The notes under the pieces: model-generated
Databases searched by the model: none
What the model was told of the DNA's origin: nothing
What the model saw: only the letters and a program-made list of their open reading frames with translations
DNA from: Microbacterium sp. W4I20
Lineage (GTDB): Bacteria > Actinomycetota > Actinomycetes > Actinomycetales > Microbacteriaceae
Length of the DNA stretch: 64,000 bases
NCBI RefSeq assembly: GCF_030816505.1
Contig: NZ_JAUSYB010000001.1
Coordinates: forward strand, 1,364,001-1,428,000
Direction of reading: 5' to 3'
Shown here: one piece after another, positions 18,780 to 27,574 of the stretch
Layout: each line of letters begins with the position of its first letter
Position numbering within the stretch: the stretch's first letter is position 1
Made by a program: the position numbers and the translations under genes

Positions 18780-20198
18780 GTGGAACTTCGCGACTACGTA
18801 CGTATCCTGCATCGCAACTGGATCCTCATCCTGGTTCTCCTCATCCTCGGCCTCGCCGGCGGAGCAGGGTACGCCGCGATGCAAGAGCCGAAGTACACGG
18901 CATCGACCCAGCTGTACGTGTCGGTGCGGACGGAGGGCGCCGCGACCGGCGACCTCGTCCAGGGCACGACCTTCGCGCGCCAGATGGTGACCAGCTACGT
19001 CGATGTCGTCGGAACCGCGCTCGTGCTCGGACCGGTGATCGAGGAGCTCGACCTGAAGGACAGCGTGGCGGGTCTCAGCGGCCGCGTCACCGCGACGACA
19101 CCGCTCAACACCGTGCTGATCGACATCACGACCACCGACCGCGACCCGGACCAGGCCGCGGCGATCGCCAACGCCGTCGCCTCGAGCTTCCAGGACGCCG
19201 TCCAGAACACCCTCGAGCAGCCCGCGGCGGAGGGGGCTGTCAGCCCGGTGCGCATCAACGTCACCGAGCCGGCCGTCGCGCCGACCGCGCAGACCAGCCC
19301 CAACGTCCGCATGCTCATCGTGCTCGGTGGCATCCTCGGATTGGCTCTGGGCATCGCTGTCGCGGTGCTGCGCACCGTGCTCGACAACCGCATCCACACG
19401 CTCCACGACATCGAGGCGCTGACCGATCGTCCGGTCCTCGGTGGCATCGCCTACGACCCGGAGGCGTCGAAGCGTCCGCTGATCGTGCACGCCGACCCGC
19501 GCAGCCCGCGCTCCGAGTCGTTCCGCAGTCTGCGCACGAACCTGCAGTTCCTCAACGTCGATCAGGGACCGCGCATCTTCGTCGTCTCGAGCGCCGGGCC
19601 TGGCGAGGGCAAATCGACCACCACGGCGAACCTCGCCATCGCGCTGGCCGAGACCGGCGCACGGGTGGCGCTGGTCGACGGCGACCTGCGCCTCCCCCGC
19701 GTCGCCGACTACATGGGCATCGAGGGCAATGTCGGATTGACCGACGTGCTGATCGGCCGGGTCGACGTGGCGGATGCGCTCCAGAAATGGGGCGCCAACG
19801 ACCTCTACGTGCTCCCCAGCGGCCAGGTGCCGCCCAATCCCAGTGAGCTCCTGGGATCCGCCGCGATGGACCAGGTGCTGAAGCCCCTCGGCGAGTACTT
19901 CGACTACGTCCTCATCGACGCTCCGCCCCTGCTGCTGGTGACGGATGCCGCGGTCGTGGGGAGCAAGACGCGTGGCGTGATCGTCGCTGCGGCATCCGGT
20001 AAGACCAAGAAGCAGGAGCTCGCCGGAGCCCTGCGCACGCTGGAGACCGCCGGCGTGAACCTGCTCGGTGTCGTCGTGACGATGCTGCCAACGAAGGGCC
20101 CGGACAGCTACGGCTACGGCGCCTACACGTACGGCGCGACGCACGAGGCCGATGGTGCGGCGAAGCGCCGGACGAAGCGCCGGCGCTCGAAGGCCTGA
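18780..20198 (+). CDS. Wzz/BY-kinase fusion (copy 2) with tyrosine-rich tail
   Basis: A 472-residue paralogue of the previous gene with the same order: helix (ILILVLLILGLAGGAGYAAM), extracytoplasmic Wzz domain, helix (IVLGGILGLALGIAVAVL), then the kinase with SSAGPGEGKST, LVDGDLRLPR and VLIDAPP. The tail DSYGYGAYTYG has four clustered tyrosines, the usual autophosphorylation site, followed by a very basic end (KRRTKRRRSKA). The start is the GTG at 18780, nine bases after AGGGGGA; it gives the same N-terminus (ELRDYVRILHRNW) as copy 1. It ends before a palindromic element. Confidence 0.9.
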   Translation: MELRDYVRILHRNWILILVLLILGLAGGAGYAAMQEPKYTASTQLYVSVRTEGAATGDLVQGTTFARQMVTSYVDVVGTALVLGPVIEELDLKDSVAGLSGRVTATTPLNTVLIDITTTDRDPDQAAAIANAVASSFQDAVQNTLEQPAAEGAVSPVRINVTEPAVAPTAQTSPNVRMLIVLGGILGLALGIAVAVLRTVLDNRIHTLHDIEALTDRPVLGGIAYDPEASKRPLIVHADPRSPRSESFRSLRTNLQFLNVDQGPRIFVVSSAGPGEGKSTTTANLAIALAETGARVALVDGDLRLPRVADYMGIEGNVGLTDVLIGRVDVADALQKWGANDLYVLPSGQVPPNPSELLGSAAMDQVLKPLGEYFDYVLIDAPPLLLVTDAAVVGSKTRGVIVAAASGKTKKQELAGALRTLETAGVNLLGVVVTMLPTKGPDSYGYGAYTYGATHEADGAAKRRTKRRRSKA

Positions 20199-20251
20199 GA
20201 CTTCCTCCGACTCCTCCTCCCCTGTTCGGCGACGTTCCTCGGTTCTGCGTC

Positions 20252-20312
20252 GCTCCCGTGGCAGTTGCTGCGGGTTCAACGCCGCCGAACCAGCACGAAG
20301 TGCCACGGGAGC
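20252..20312. repeat. 61-bp palindromic element, copy I (26-9-26), possible terminator
   Basis: Two 26-base arms, starting GCTCCCGTGGCA and ending TGCCACGGGAGC, flank a nine-base loop. The outer 12 bases and the inner four pair perfectly; the middle of the arm has mismatches. A second element with the same arm sequence and the same 26-9-26 layout lies at 21370-21430, on the other side of the nuclease-like gene. It can serve as terminator for the kinase gene. Confidence 0.8.
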
Positions 20313-20371
20313 AGCGTTTTGCCTGTGGATAGAGCAGACGAGGCGCCGGACAAGGCCGCAAAACTCGGGGA

Positions 20372-21367
20372 ATGAACCCCGCTGGACAGTTGCCGTCCGA
20401 ACTCGGAGCGAACTTCAGCATCGCGGAAGCACGAGAGGCAGGCGTCGCTCCCAGTCGTCTTCGCGCCAACGACCTCGTGACGCCTTTCCGCGGCGCGCGT
20501 CGCCGCCTCTTCGATACAACCGCATCGGATGCCGCGGCCGAGTCCGATGACCGGGATGGACCGCACGCGATCCGACGGGATCTTCTCCGAGCGGGAGCTC
20601 GCGACTATGCACCCCGGATGCATCCGGAGCACTTCTTCACCTCGGAGACCGCAGCCGCTCTGTGGGGCGGGCCCCTCCCTCTCCCGCGCTCACGGGAGCG
20701 AGAGCCGTCGGCACCCCCTCCCGTGCACGTCGGCGTCTTCGGAACCGGCTCTCTGCCGCGGATACCGGGCGTCGTCGGGCATCGCATGCGACCCGCCACC
20801 ATCTCCGTCTGCGAACTCGGCGGCAGCCGCATCACCACCCCCGCGAGCACCTGGGCGAGTCTCGGCTCTCTGCCCCTGCATGACCTCGTCGCTCTCGGTG
20901 ACTACTTCTGCCGCATCTGGCGAGTCGGATACGGGCGTCCCGATGCCGGCAGGTCGCCTCTGGCCACGGTCGACGAGCTTCGAGCCGCCACCGGATCGGG
21001 TCGCCGGGTCGGTGTGCGGCGGCTGCGCGAAGCCGTGGAACTCGTTCGGACGGATTCCTGGTCACCGCGGGAGTCGAAGGTTCGCTGCGTCCTCCTCGAC
21101 GCGCGGCTCCCCGAACCGCGGCTCAACATCGACGTCTTCGACGAAGAGGGTCGCTTCCTCGCGTGCGTCGACTTGGCCTACCCGGACCTCAAAGTCGCGA
21201 TCGAGTATCACGGCCTGCTGCACAGCGCGACGTATGCGCGTGATGTCGAGCGCATCGCTCGGCTGCGAGCCGCAGGGTGGATAGTCCTCGAGGTCACGGC
21301 GGAGCTCCTCGGTCGACCCGACGATCTGGTTGCCCGCGTCCGCGCTGCCATCCGTTCGCGCCGGTGA
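20372..21367 (+). CDS. AbiEi-like/DUF559-like endonuclease domain protein
   Basis: A 331-residue protein. The N-terminus (FSIAEAREAGVAPSRLR, then LVTPFRGAR) resembles the winged-helix start of AbiEi-type proteins. The C-terminal 100 residues look like a Vsr/DUF559 nuclease fold of the PD-(D/E)xK kind: E in SPRESKVRC, then VDLAYPDLKVAIEYHG and a late RAAGWIVLEVT. Such proteins are common in Microbacteriaceae; their job is not established. GGGGA directly precedes the ATG. There is no partner toxin or antitoxin gene next to it. It is bracketed by two copies of a 61-bp palindrome, the second starting two bases after its stop. Confidence 0.72.
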   Translation: MNPAGQLPSELGANFSIAEAREAGVAPSRLRANDLVTPFRGARRRLFDTTASDAAAESDDRDGPHAIRRDLLRAGARDYAPRMHPEHFFTSETAAALWGGPLPLPRSREREPSAPPPVHVGVFGTGSLPRIPGVVGHRMRPATISVCELGGSRITTPASTWASLGSLPLHDLVALGDYFCRIWRVGYGRPDAGRSPLATVDELRAATGSGRRVGVRRLREAVELVRTDSWSPRESKVRCVLLDARLPEPRLNIDVFDEEGRFLACVDLAYPDLKVAIEYHGLLHSATYARDVERIARLRAAGWIVLEVTAELLGRPDDLVARVRAAIRSRR

Positions 21368-21369
21368 CC

Positions 21370-21430
21370 GCTCCCGTGGCAGTTAGTGCGGGTTCCGAGC
21401 CTCTGAACCCGCAGCAACTGCCACGGGAGC
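21370..21430. repeat. 61-bp palindromic element, copy II (26-9-26), possible bidirectional terminator
   Basis: Same architecture as the element at 20252-20312. The right arm is the exact reverse complement of the left arm of copy I over all 26 bases; the left arm differs from that at two positions. It fills the gap between the convergent nuclease-like gene (ends 21367) and gtrA-like gene (ends 21434). Confidence 0.82.
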
Positions 21431-21433
21431 GGG

Positions 21434-21892
21434 TCAGGCGGCCGGAGCCTCGGGCTTCGGGGAGACCCGGAAGACGATCCAGTGGTACAGCACGAAGCGG
21501 AGCATCACCACGATGACGATGCTGAGGAGGTTCACCACGTTGACGGCGACCGCTCCGGGCGTGCGACCGAGCAGCCCCGCGACGACTTCGACCCCCGCCC
21601 AGACGAGTGCCGCGCCGATCGCCGTGCAGACCGCGTTCGTCGCGAGGAACAGGGCGACCTCTGCGGTCCTCCCCCGACGGTCGCGGTGGCGGAACGTCCA
21701 CTCCCGGTTCCCGATGTACGCGTTGACCAGAGCCACGAGCGACGCGACGATCTTCGCGCCGACGACATCCCAGCCCCACACGTAGACGAGGAGGTTGAAG
21801 ACACCGACCTCGATGAGGGTGCTCAGGGCGCCGACGACGAGGAAGCGGCTGCCCACACCGGCGAGCCGGCGCAGTCGTGAGGGAGGATTCAT
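21434..21892 (-). CDS. GtrA family membrane protein
   Basis: A 152-residue protein with four helices and the GtrA pattern: RFLVVGALSTLIEVGVFNLL, ALVNAYIGNREWTFRH (the conserved NF/Y..R.WTF motif) and a final helix ending RFVLYHWIVF. GtrA proteins help move polyprenyl-linked glucose or similar sugars across the membrane. It is divergent from a GT2 gene of the type that usually makes such lipid-linked sugars, and the start codons of both frames touch (CATG at 21890-21893). Confidence 0.88.
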   Translation of the reverse strand: MNPPSRLRRLAGVGSRFLVVGALSTLIEVGVFNLLVYVWGWDVVGAKIVASLVALVNAYIGNREWTFRHRDRRGRTAEVALFLATNAVCTAIGAALVWAGVEVVAGLLGRTPGAVAVNVVNLLSIVIVVMLRFVLYHWIVFRVSPKPEAPAA

Positions 21893-21900
21893 GGCTCAAC

Positions 21901-21907
21901 TAGGCTA
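21901..21907. promoter_or_regulatory. candidate bidirectional -10 box (TAGGCTA)
   Basis: TAGGCTA reads TAGGCT on the plus strand and TAGCCT on the minus strand, both fitting the actinobacterial TANNNT -10. The minus reading puts the transcript start a few bases before the gtrA-like ATG (21892); the plus reading gives a leader of about 35 bases to the GTG at 21948. This is pattern-based only. Confidence 0.4.
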
Positions 21908-21947
21908 CTTGCAGAACCTCCCGCGCCCCGCCATCTCGAGGACCCCA

Positions 21948-22733
21948 GTGACTGTCTCCCATCTCGCCGTCGTCATGCCCGCCTTCAATGAAGACGAGGG
22001 CATCCGAGGGTTCATCGACGAGATCAGGAACTGCGTGGCACCTCTGGCCGACCGCGTCAGCTTCCACATCGCCGACGATCGGTCGACGGATGCGACGGCA
22101 GCGGCCTTCGACGGCGTCGAGGACGTGACCGTCGAGGTGCAGCCGACGAACCGCGGTCATGGCCCGACCGCCCTGGCCGCCTACCGCGCCGGTCTGGGTG
22201 CGAACCCCTCGGTGCTGGTGCACGTCGACGGCGATGGCCAGTTCTACGGCCGTGACTTCCCTCGCCTACTCGCCGCCCTCGCGCAGGCCGACGCCGACGT
22301 CGTCCACGGCGTCCGCGACGGGCGCTCCGATCCCTGGTACCGCAAGGCCCTGACCGCCGCCGTCGGCATCCTGATCGCCCTGGCCGCGGGGCGGCGCATC
22401 CCGGACGTCAACACACCGCTGCGCGCCTATCGTCCCGATGCACTGCGGGTGCTCGTCGACGCGGTCCCTGCGGATGCATCCGTGCCGCACGTGCACTTCT
22501 CCCTGGCCGAGGCGCGCGCGGGCTTCACTGTGCGGTACCTCCGGGTCGCGAGCATCCCGCGGCGCGGTGCGTCGACGACGGGGACCATGTGGGGTCGTGG
22601 CTCGGGCGTGAGCCTCCCTCCCAAGCGCCTCCGCCAGTTCGTGCGCGGTGCTCTGAGTGAGGCATGGGCGCTCTCGCTGCGTCCGTCGGCGCCGCTGCGC
22701 AGCATCCGTCGTCCGGAGCCCGCAGCGCGATGA
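21948..22733 (+). CDS. GT2 family glycosyltransferase (dolichol-phosphate mannose synthase-like)
   Basis: A 261-residue GT-A glycosyltransferase: VVMPAFNEDEGIRGFIDEI at the N-terminus, the ADDRSTD loop, and the metal-binding VDGDGQF (DxD-like). Later come PDVNTPLRAYRP and a basic C-terminus. It likely transfers a sugar onto polyprenyl phosphate for a GT-C enzyme. GTG 21948 is preferred because AGGA lies just upstream; an alternative ATG at 21891 would add 19 residues and touch the gtrA start. Its stop overlaps the next gene's ATG (ATGA). Confidence 0.82.
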   Translation: MTVSHLAVVMPAFNEDEGIRGFIDEIRNCVAPLADRVSFHIADDRSTDATAAAFDGVEDVTVEVQPTNRGHGPTALAAYRAGLGANPSVLVHVDGDGQFYGRDFPRLLAALAQADADVVHGVRDGRSDPWYRKALTAAVGILIALAAGRRIPDVNTPLRAYRPDALRVLVDAVPADASVPHVHFSLAEARAGFTVRYLRVASIPRRGASTTGTMWGRGSGVSLPPKRLRQFVRGALSEAWALSLRPSAPLRSIRRPEPAAR

Positions 22734-24181
22734 CCCGCACCCGGACGATCCTGTTCTGGGCGATCGCCGCCGCTCTCCTCGTGGGACACGTGATCGTCGC
22801 GTGGCACAGCCTCGTCGTCTGGCGGTTCTGGGAGGACGAGGCGTTCAACCTGACGGTTCCGCGGAACCTGCTCGCCGGGCTCGGTTACTCGAGCGACGGA
22901 GCCCTCTCCGGTTCGACCATCACACCCTTCGACCCCCGCATCTCGACGGGGCCGGTGGTGCTGCTCCCCGTCGCGCTCCTGCTCGCCACGGGCATCGATC
23001 CGGTCATGGCGGCACGCCTCATCCCCCTGGCCTACTGGGTGCTGCTGCTGGCCGGCCTCGTCGTGATCGGGCGGAGGATCGGCGGTCGCTGGGCGGCGCT
23101 GCTCGCCGCGGCCGTTCCGCTCGCATTCACCACCAGCGCGGGGTTCTCCCCCATCCAGGGTCCCGCCGATCTGCTGGGCGAGATCCCCGCGGCCGCGCTC
23201 ATCGTCTGGGCGCTGATCGTGCTGCCCCGTCGGGCGTGGCTGGCCGGCCTCCTCGTCGGCCTCGCCGTCCAGGCCAAGCTCATCGCCCTGCTCGCCCTGC
23301 CCGCATTCGCGATCGCGCTGTGGGTCCTCTCCGACGGCACCGGCCGGGCGCGCTTCCGCGACCTTGTGCGTCGCTCCTGGTTGCCTCTCGTGCTCGTTGC
23401 CGCGCCGACGCTTCTGCTCGAGGTCGTCGCGCTCCTCTCTCTCGGTGTCCCCGGATACGTCCAACACGTGCGCTCACTCGGGGGCTTCCTGCTGAGCGGC
23501 GGGCAGGGTGACGCGGCGACCTCGGTGCTCCAGAAGCTGGGCACACTCGCGGATTCCTGGTCTCTTCCCGCGATCGTCGCGGTCATCGGTGCGGTCATCG
23601 CCCTCGGACTCGCCGCGGCAGGCGTGACCCGGCAGTGGCGCACCGCATCCCCCGAAGACCGAGTCGTGATCGCCTACGCGCTGGCCGCGTTCGTCGGAGC
23701 GCTCGCGTTCATCGGCTGGTGGGCGACCGCGTCACGTCTGCCCCTGTGGGTGCGCCACCCGGCCCCCGGGGTCTTCGCGTTCTTCCCGATCCTCGCCGCC
23801 GTCGCCGTCTGGGCGGTCGTGCGGATGCCGCGGCGCACCGTCCTGCGGGTCACGGGGGTCGTCGCGGCGTCGGTTCTGGCGCTCGTCGTCGGTGCCGGAG
23901 CCGTGCTGCACGTCGTGGCCGTGAGCACGGCCCAGACCTACACGCTGCAGCGTCAGCAGGATGAGATCGCGCCGATCGCCGCCTGGGTCGCGGAGAACGA
24001 CGTCGAATGGTTGGCCGCATCGCCGTGGGGCTACGCGGTGGCGCCGATCGTGCTCAGCGGCGCGCACCTCGGCATGTTCGACGCACCCGCGATGGCGGAC
24101 GTGCCTCGCCTCACGCGAGATGCGTGCACCACCGAGGTCCTCCTCGACGCCGGCGCCTACCGCGTCTGCGCTGCGCCCTGA
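22730..24181 (+). CDS. GT-C/GT39-like integral membrane glycosyltransferase
   Basis: A 483-residue protein with about eleven helices. After the first helix it has VVWRFWEDEAFNLTVPRNLL, an acidic loop (EDE) in the position where GT-C enzymes keep their catalytic Asp/Glu, then LAGLGYSSDG. The C-terminal soluble part ends with RVCAAP and contains paired cysteines. It would use a lipid-linked sugar donor outside the membrane, fitting the GT2 and GtrA genes next door. Start at 22730 by ATGA overlap. Substrate unknown. Confidence 0.8.
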   Translation: MTRTRTILFWAIAAALLVGHVIVAWHSLVVWRFWEDEAFNLTVPRNLLAGLGYSSDGALSGSTITPFDPRISTGPVVLLPVALLLATGIDPVMAARLIPLAYWVLLLAGLVVIGRRIGGRWAALLAAAVPLAFTTSAGFSPIQGPADLLGEIPAAALIVWALIVLPRRAWLAGLLVGLAVQAKLIALLALPAFAIALWVLSDGTGRARFRDLVRRSWLPLVLVAAPTLLLEVVALLSLGVPGYVQHVRSLGGFLLSGGQGDAATSVLQKLGTLADSWSLPAIVAVIGAVIALGLAAAGVTRQWRTASPEDRVVIAYALAAFVGALAFIGWWATASRLPLWVRHPAPGVFAFFPILAAVAVWAVVRMPRRTVLRVTGVVAASVLALVVGAGAVLHVVAVSTAQTYTLQRQQDEIAPIAAWVAENDVEWLAASPWGYAVAPIVLSGAHLGMFDAPAMADVPRLTRDACTTEVLLDAGAYRVCAAP

Positions 24182-24231
24182 TCGGGTCGCGCGATTCGTG
24201 CGTGCGGATCGCGTGCGACCGCTGCCGCACA

Positions 24232-24270
24232 GAGAACGCCCCGCCCGAGGAGATCGGGCGGGGCGTTCTC
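24232..24270. terminator. bidirectional hairpin terminator
   Basis: Perfect 17-bp arms (from GAGAACGCCCCGCCCGA) with a short loop, between the convergent ends of the GT-C gene (24181) and glmM (24299). There is no long T run, as is usual for high-GC actinobacteria. Confidence 0.85.
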
Positions 24271-24298
24271 GCTGTTCTTCGCGTGAGACGGCGATGAG

Positions 24299-25657
24299 TC
24301 AGAGCGCCAAGCGCTCCTGCACCACCGTGGCGAGGCGATCGGCGTAGGCGCGGACCGACTCGGCGTCGGCCGCTTCGACCATGACGCGCACGAGCGGCTC
24401 AGTGCCGGACTTGCGCAGCAGCACGCGTCCGGTGTCACCCAGTTCCGCCTCGACCTCGCGGACGGCCTGCTGCACGCCCTCGTCGTCGGCGACCCGATCC
24501 TTGTCGACGTCGCGCACGTTGATGAGCACCTGCGGATACACGGTCATCACCGAGGCGAGCTCGGCGATCGACCTCTTCTGACGTGCCATCTCGGCTGCCA
24601 GGTGGAGGCCGGTGAGCAGGCCGTCGCCCGTGGTGGCGAATTCGCTCATGATCACGTGACCGGACTGCTCGCCGCCCAGCGCATAGCCGCCGGCGTTCAT
24701 GTCCTCGAGGACGTACCGGTCGCCCACGGCCGTCTGGCGCACCGTGATGCCGTGCTCGCGCATCGCGACGTGCAGACCGAGGTTGCTCATCACGGTCGCG
24801 ACGAGGGTGTCGTCGGTGAGGTGACCGCGCTCCTTCATCGAGAGCGCGATGATCGCCATGATCTGGTCGCCGTCGATGTGGTTGCCCTCGGCGTCCACCG
24901 CGAGACAGCGGTCGGCGTCGCCGTCGTGGGCGATGCCGATGTCGGCGCCCAGACGCACGACCGCCTCGGCGAGGTTGTCGAGGTGCGTCGAGCCGACGCC
25001 GTCGTTGATGTTCCAGCCGTCGGGCTCCGCACCGATGACGGTCACCTCGGCGCCCGCATCGCGGAACGTCTCCGGGGAGACGCCGGATGCCGCGCCATGG
25101 GCGCAGTCGAGCACCACGTGGATGCCGTCGAGCCGGTTCGGGAGCGAGCCGAGGAGGTGCAGGACGTAGCGATCCTCCGCGTCGGAGAACCTCTCGATAC
25201 GACCGACGCCGGCGCCGGTCGGACGCAGCTTCTCGCCCGCCATGGCCTCTTCGATGCGCTGTTCGACGACGTCGGGGAGCTTTCGCCCGCCGCGCGCGAA
25301 GATCTTGATGCCGTTGTCGGGCGCCGCATTGTGTGACGCGGAGATCATCACACCGAAGTCGGCGTCACGATCGGCGACGAGGAATGCGAGTGCCGGCGTC
25401 GGGATGACCCCGGCTTCGAGCACGTCGACCCCGGACGAGGCGAGTCCTGCGGAGACCGCGGCCGTGAGGAAGTGTCCCGAGACGCGGGGGTCACGGGCGA
25501 CAACTGCGAGGAGTCGCTTGCCTTCGGCTTTGCGAGACTCCGCAGTACGGCCCTGGCCCAGGACGACAGCAGTCGCCTGGGCCAGGGTGAGCGCGAGGTC
25601 GGCGGTGAGGATGCCATTGGCAAGTCCTCGCACACCGTCCGTGCCAAAGATCGGCAT
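24299..25657 (-). CDS. glmM: phosphoglucosamine mutase
   Basis: A 452-residue alpha-D-phosphohexomutase that converts glucosamine-6-phosphate to glucosamine-1-phosphate for UDP-GlcNAc, the precursor of peptidoglycan and of the surface glycan encoded nearby. Visible: [11 protein letters not shown] at the start, the phosphoserine loop [12 protein letters not shown] (Ser108), the metal-binding [12 protein letters not shown], and [10 protein letters not shown]. Full length for GlmM. It is 14 bases downstream of rpsI in the same direction, a common actinobacterial order. Confidence 0.97.
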   Translation of the reverse strand: MPIFGTDGVRGLANGILTADLALTLAQATAVVLGQGRTAESRKAEGKRLLAVVARDPRVSGHFLTAAVSAGLASSGVDVLEAGVIPTPALAFLVADRDADFGVMISASHNAAPDNGIKIFARGGRKLPDVVEQRIEEAMAGEKLRPTGAGVGRIERFSDAEDRYVLHLLGSLPNRLDGIHVVLDCAHGAASGVSPETFRDAGAEVTVIGAEPDGWNINDGVGSTHLDNLAEAVVRLGADIGIAHDGDADRCLAVDAEGNHIDGDQIMAIIALSMKERGHLTDDTLVATVMSNLGLHVAMREHGITVRQTAVGDRYVLEDMNAGGYALGGEQSGHVIMSEFATTGDGLLTGLHLAAEMARQKRSIAELASVMTVYPQVLINVRDVDKDRVADDEGVQQAVREVEAELGDTGRVLLRKSGTEPLVRVMVEAADAESVRAYADRLATVVQERLAL

Positions 25658-25671
25658 CGGAGCAGTTGACC

Positions 25672-26157
25672 TTAACGCTTCGAGTACTGAGGCGCCTTAC
25701 GGGCCTTCTTGAGTCCAGCCTTCTTGCGCTCCTTGACGCGAGCGTCGCGCGAGAGGAAGCCGGCCTTCTTCAGGGTCGGACGGTTGTTCTCCTCATCGAT
25801 GCCGTTCAGCGAACGGGCGATGCCGAGGCGCAGCGCGCCGGCCTGACCCGAGGGGCCACCGCCGGAGATGCGGGCGATCACGTCGTACGAACCGGCGAGG
25901 TTCAGCACCGTGAACGGGTCGTTGATCAGCTGCTGGTGCAGCTTGTTCGGGAAGTAGTCCTCGATCGTACGGCCGTTGACCGTGATCGTGCCGGAGCCGG
26001 GGACGATGCGCACGCGGGCGATGGCCTGCTTGCGACGGCCGACTGCGGCGCCCGGGACGTTGAGCACGGGGCGGGGAGCCGCCTCGACTGCGTCGGTCTC
26101 GGGGGTCGAGGTCGAGAAGCTCTGGGGGTTTTCGGTGGTGTCCTGGATGTCAGCCAC
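25672..26157 (-). CDS. rpsI: ribosomal protein uS9
   Basis: A 161-residue S9 with an N-terminal acidic extension (about 35 residues) typical of actinobacteria, then [17 protein letters not shown] and [17 protein letters not shown], ending in the ribosomal P-site tail [17 protein letters not shown]. It forms a pair with rplM (27-base gap), the usual arrangement. Confidence 0.98.
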   Translation of the reverse strand: MADIQDTTENPQSFSTSTPETDAVEAAPRPVLNVPGAAVGRRKQAIARVRIVPGSGTITVNGRTIEDYFPNKLHQQLINDPFTVLNLAGSYDVIARISGGGPSGQAGALRLGIARSLNGIDEENNRPTLKKAGFLSRDARVKERKKAGLKKARKAPQYSKR

Positions 26158-26184
26158 GAGTATGTCCTTAAGTCTTTACGGCGC

Positions 26185-26631
26185 TTACTGGGCGACCTGG
26201 TCGAGGGTGTACGGCACGGGCTGCTGAGCGGCGTGCGGGTGCTCGGCACCGACGTACACCTTGAGCTTCGTCAGCTGCTGACGGCCGAGGCTGTTCTTCG
26301 GGAGCATGCCACGGATGGCCTTCTCCACGGCGCGGACCGGGTTCTTCTCCATCAGCTCGGCGTAGGTGACCGACTTGAGGCCGCCCGGGAAACCGGAGTG
26401 GCGGTAAGCCAGCTTCTTCTGGAGCTTCTGACCGGTGAGCGCGACCTTGTCGGCGTTCACGATGATGACGAAGTCACCCGAGTCGATGTGGTTGGCGAAG
26501 GTCGGCTTGTGCTTGCCACGCAGGAGCGTGGCGGCGTGCGATGCCAGACGACCGAGAACGACGTCGGTGGCGTCGATGACGACCCAGCTGCGCTGGACCT
26601 CGCCGGCCTTGGGGGTGTAAGTGCGCGTCAC
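26185..26631 (-). CDS. rplM: ribosomal protein uL13
   Basis: A 148-residue L13: [19 protein letters not shown], then [18 protein letters not shown] and the motif [19 protein letters not shown]. The GTG at 26631 is the start. It heads the rplM-rpsI(-glmM) transcript. Confidence 0.98.
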   Translation of the reverse strand: MTRTYTPKAGEVQRSWVVIDATDVVLGRLASHAATLLRGKHKPTFANHIDSGDFVIIVNADKVALTGQKLQKKLAYRHSGFPGGLKSVTYAELMEKNPVRAVEKAIRGMLPKNSLGRQQLTKLKVYVGAEHPHAAQQPVPYTLDQVAQ

Positions 26632-26777
26632 GATAGTGCTGCTTTCTTATGTCGAACGGAGAAGTTCGTGAATCCCACTCCGGGGTGGTTCTTCCCAGGG
26701 GGAGGAACACGCCAGTGGAGGGCTCACGTTCGGATGATGCTCCGCCTCCGCAGTACAGGGACGGGCACCAAAGAGAC

Positions 26778-26783
26778 AGCATA
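26778..26783 (-). promoter_or_regulatory. probable -10 box of the rplM-rpsI transcript
   Basis: On the minus strand TATGCT stands in the 181-base gap between rplM and the metallo-hydrolase gene. It would give a 5' leader of about 140 bases. No recognised ribosomal-protein leader structure could be assigned. Confidence 0.45.
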
Positions 26784-26812
26784 CGCCACCCGACGCCCTT
26801 CCCCAAACCGGG

Positions 26813-27565
26813 TCACCCGATCGTGGTGCGCTCCCCCGCCGTGAGCACCCGGAGGCGATCGCTCCGGCCCGCGTACGCGAACATCCCGATCAGACGCTCC
26901 CGGGTCTCGGAGAAGTGGAACCAGCCCTCGGCGTGCACCGGCACGATGACGGCGTCCGACAGGACCTCGGCGGCTTCGAGGGCGGTCCGCGCGTTCAGCG
27001 TCAGGTCGGCGTCTCCGAAGCGACCCACGTTGGCAGCGCCGGCGAACAGCACGGCCACGTCGATCCGCGGGAAGCGCCCGGCGATCTCGCGGACGACGTC
27101 GACCGAGGCGTTGTCGCCCGACACGTACACCGTCGACTCCCCCTCCGCCTCGAGCACGAATCCGGTGACCGCCCCGGACAGCGCCTCCGCACCCTCCGGG
27201 CCATGCAGCGCAGGCACGGCCGTGATGGTCACCGCCCCGATCCGATGCTGCTGCCACGGTGCGAGGCCGGTGACCTGCGGGATTCGCGTCGCGGAGTCGG
27301 CTGTGCCGAGCACGAGCGGCACAACCGGCAGCAGCTCGCGTCCCGCGTGATCGAGGTTGTCGTCGTGCTGGTCGTGCGAGAGCAGCACGACGTCGATCGC
27401 ACCGGGAGCGGATGCCGGCACCGCGGGCCCCGTGAACTTGTACAGCGTGATCGGTCCGGGATAGTCGCCCGGCTCGTCGAACGTCGGATCCGTGAGGAAG
27501 GAGAGCCCCGCGTAGGTGAGGTGCAGGGTCGGTCCGCCGACCAGGAGCGCGGAGATCTGAGTCAT
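26813..27565 (-). CDS. MBL-fold metallo-hydrolase (UlaG-like)
   Basis: A 250-residue metallo-beta-lactamase-fold protein. It has an unusual first metal motif, LLSHDQHDDNLDH, in place of the standard HxHxDH, a later metal ligand region VPALHGPEG, VYVSGDNASVD and PVHAEGW. This variant is seen in UlaG-like hydrolases that act on small molecules or phosphodiesters. An AAGG precedes the ATG. Substrate not predictable. It sits tail to tail with nothing else and nine bases after the EEP-family gene. Confidence 0.82.
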   Translation of the reverse strand: MTQISALLVGGPTLHLTYAGLSFLTDPTFDEPGDYPGPITLYKFTGPAVPASAPGAIDVVLLSHDQHDDNLDHAGRELLPVVPLVLGTADSATRIPQVTGLAPWQQHRIGAVTITAVPALHGPEGAEALSGAVTGFVLEAEGESTVYVSGDNASVDVVREIAGRFPRIDVAVLFAGAANVGRFGDADLTLNARTALEAAEVLSDAVIVPVHAEGWFHFSETRERLIGMFAYAGRSDRLRVLTAGERTTIG

Positions 27566-27574
27566 GTGCTGCCT

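Noticed and set aside
18612..20306. Minus-strand open frame opposite the second Wzz-kinase gene
   Set aside because: Antisense to an intact, motif-complete gene; no ribosome-binding site or known family.
20372..21367. Toxin-antitoxin pair including the AbiEi-like protein
   Set aside because: No AbiEii-like nucleotidyltransferase partner is adjacent; the next genes are a GtrA-like and a kinase gene.
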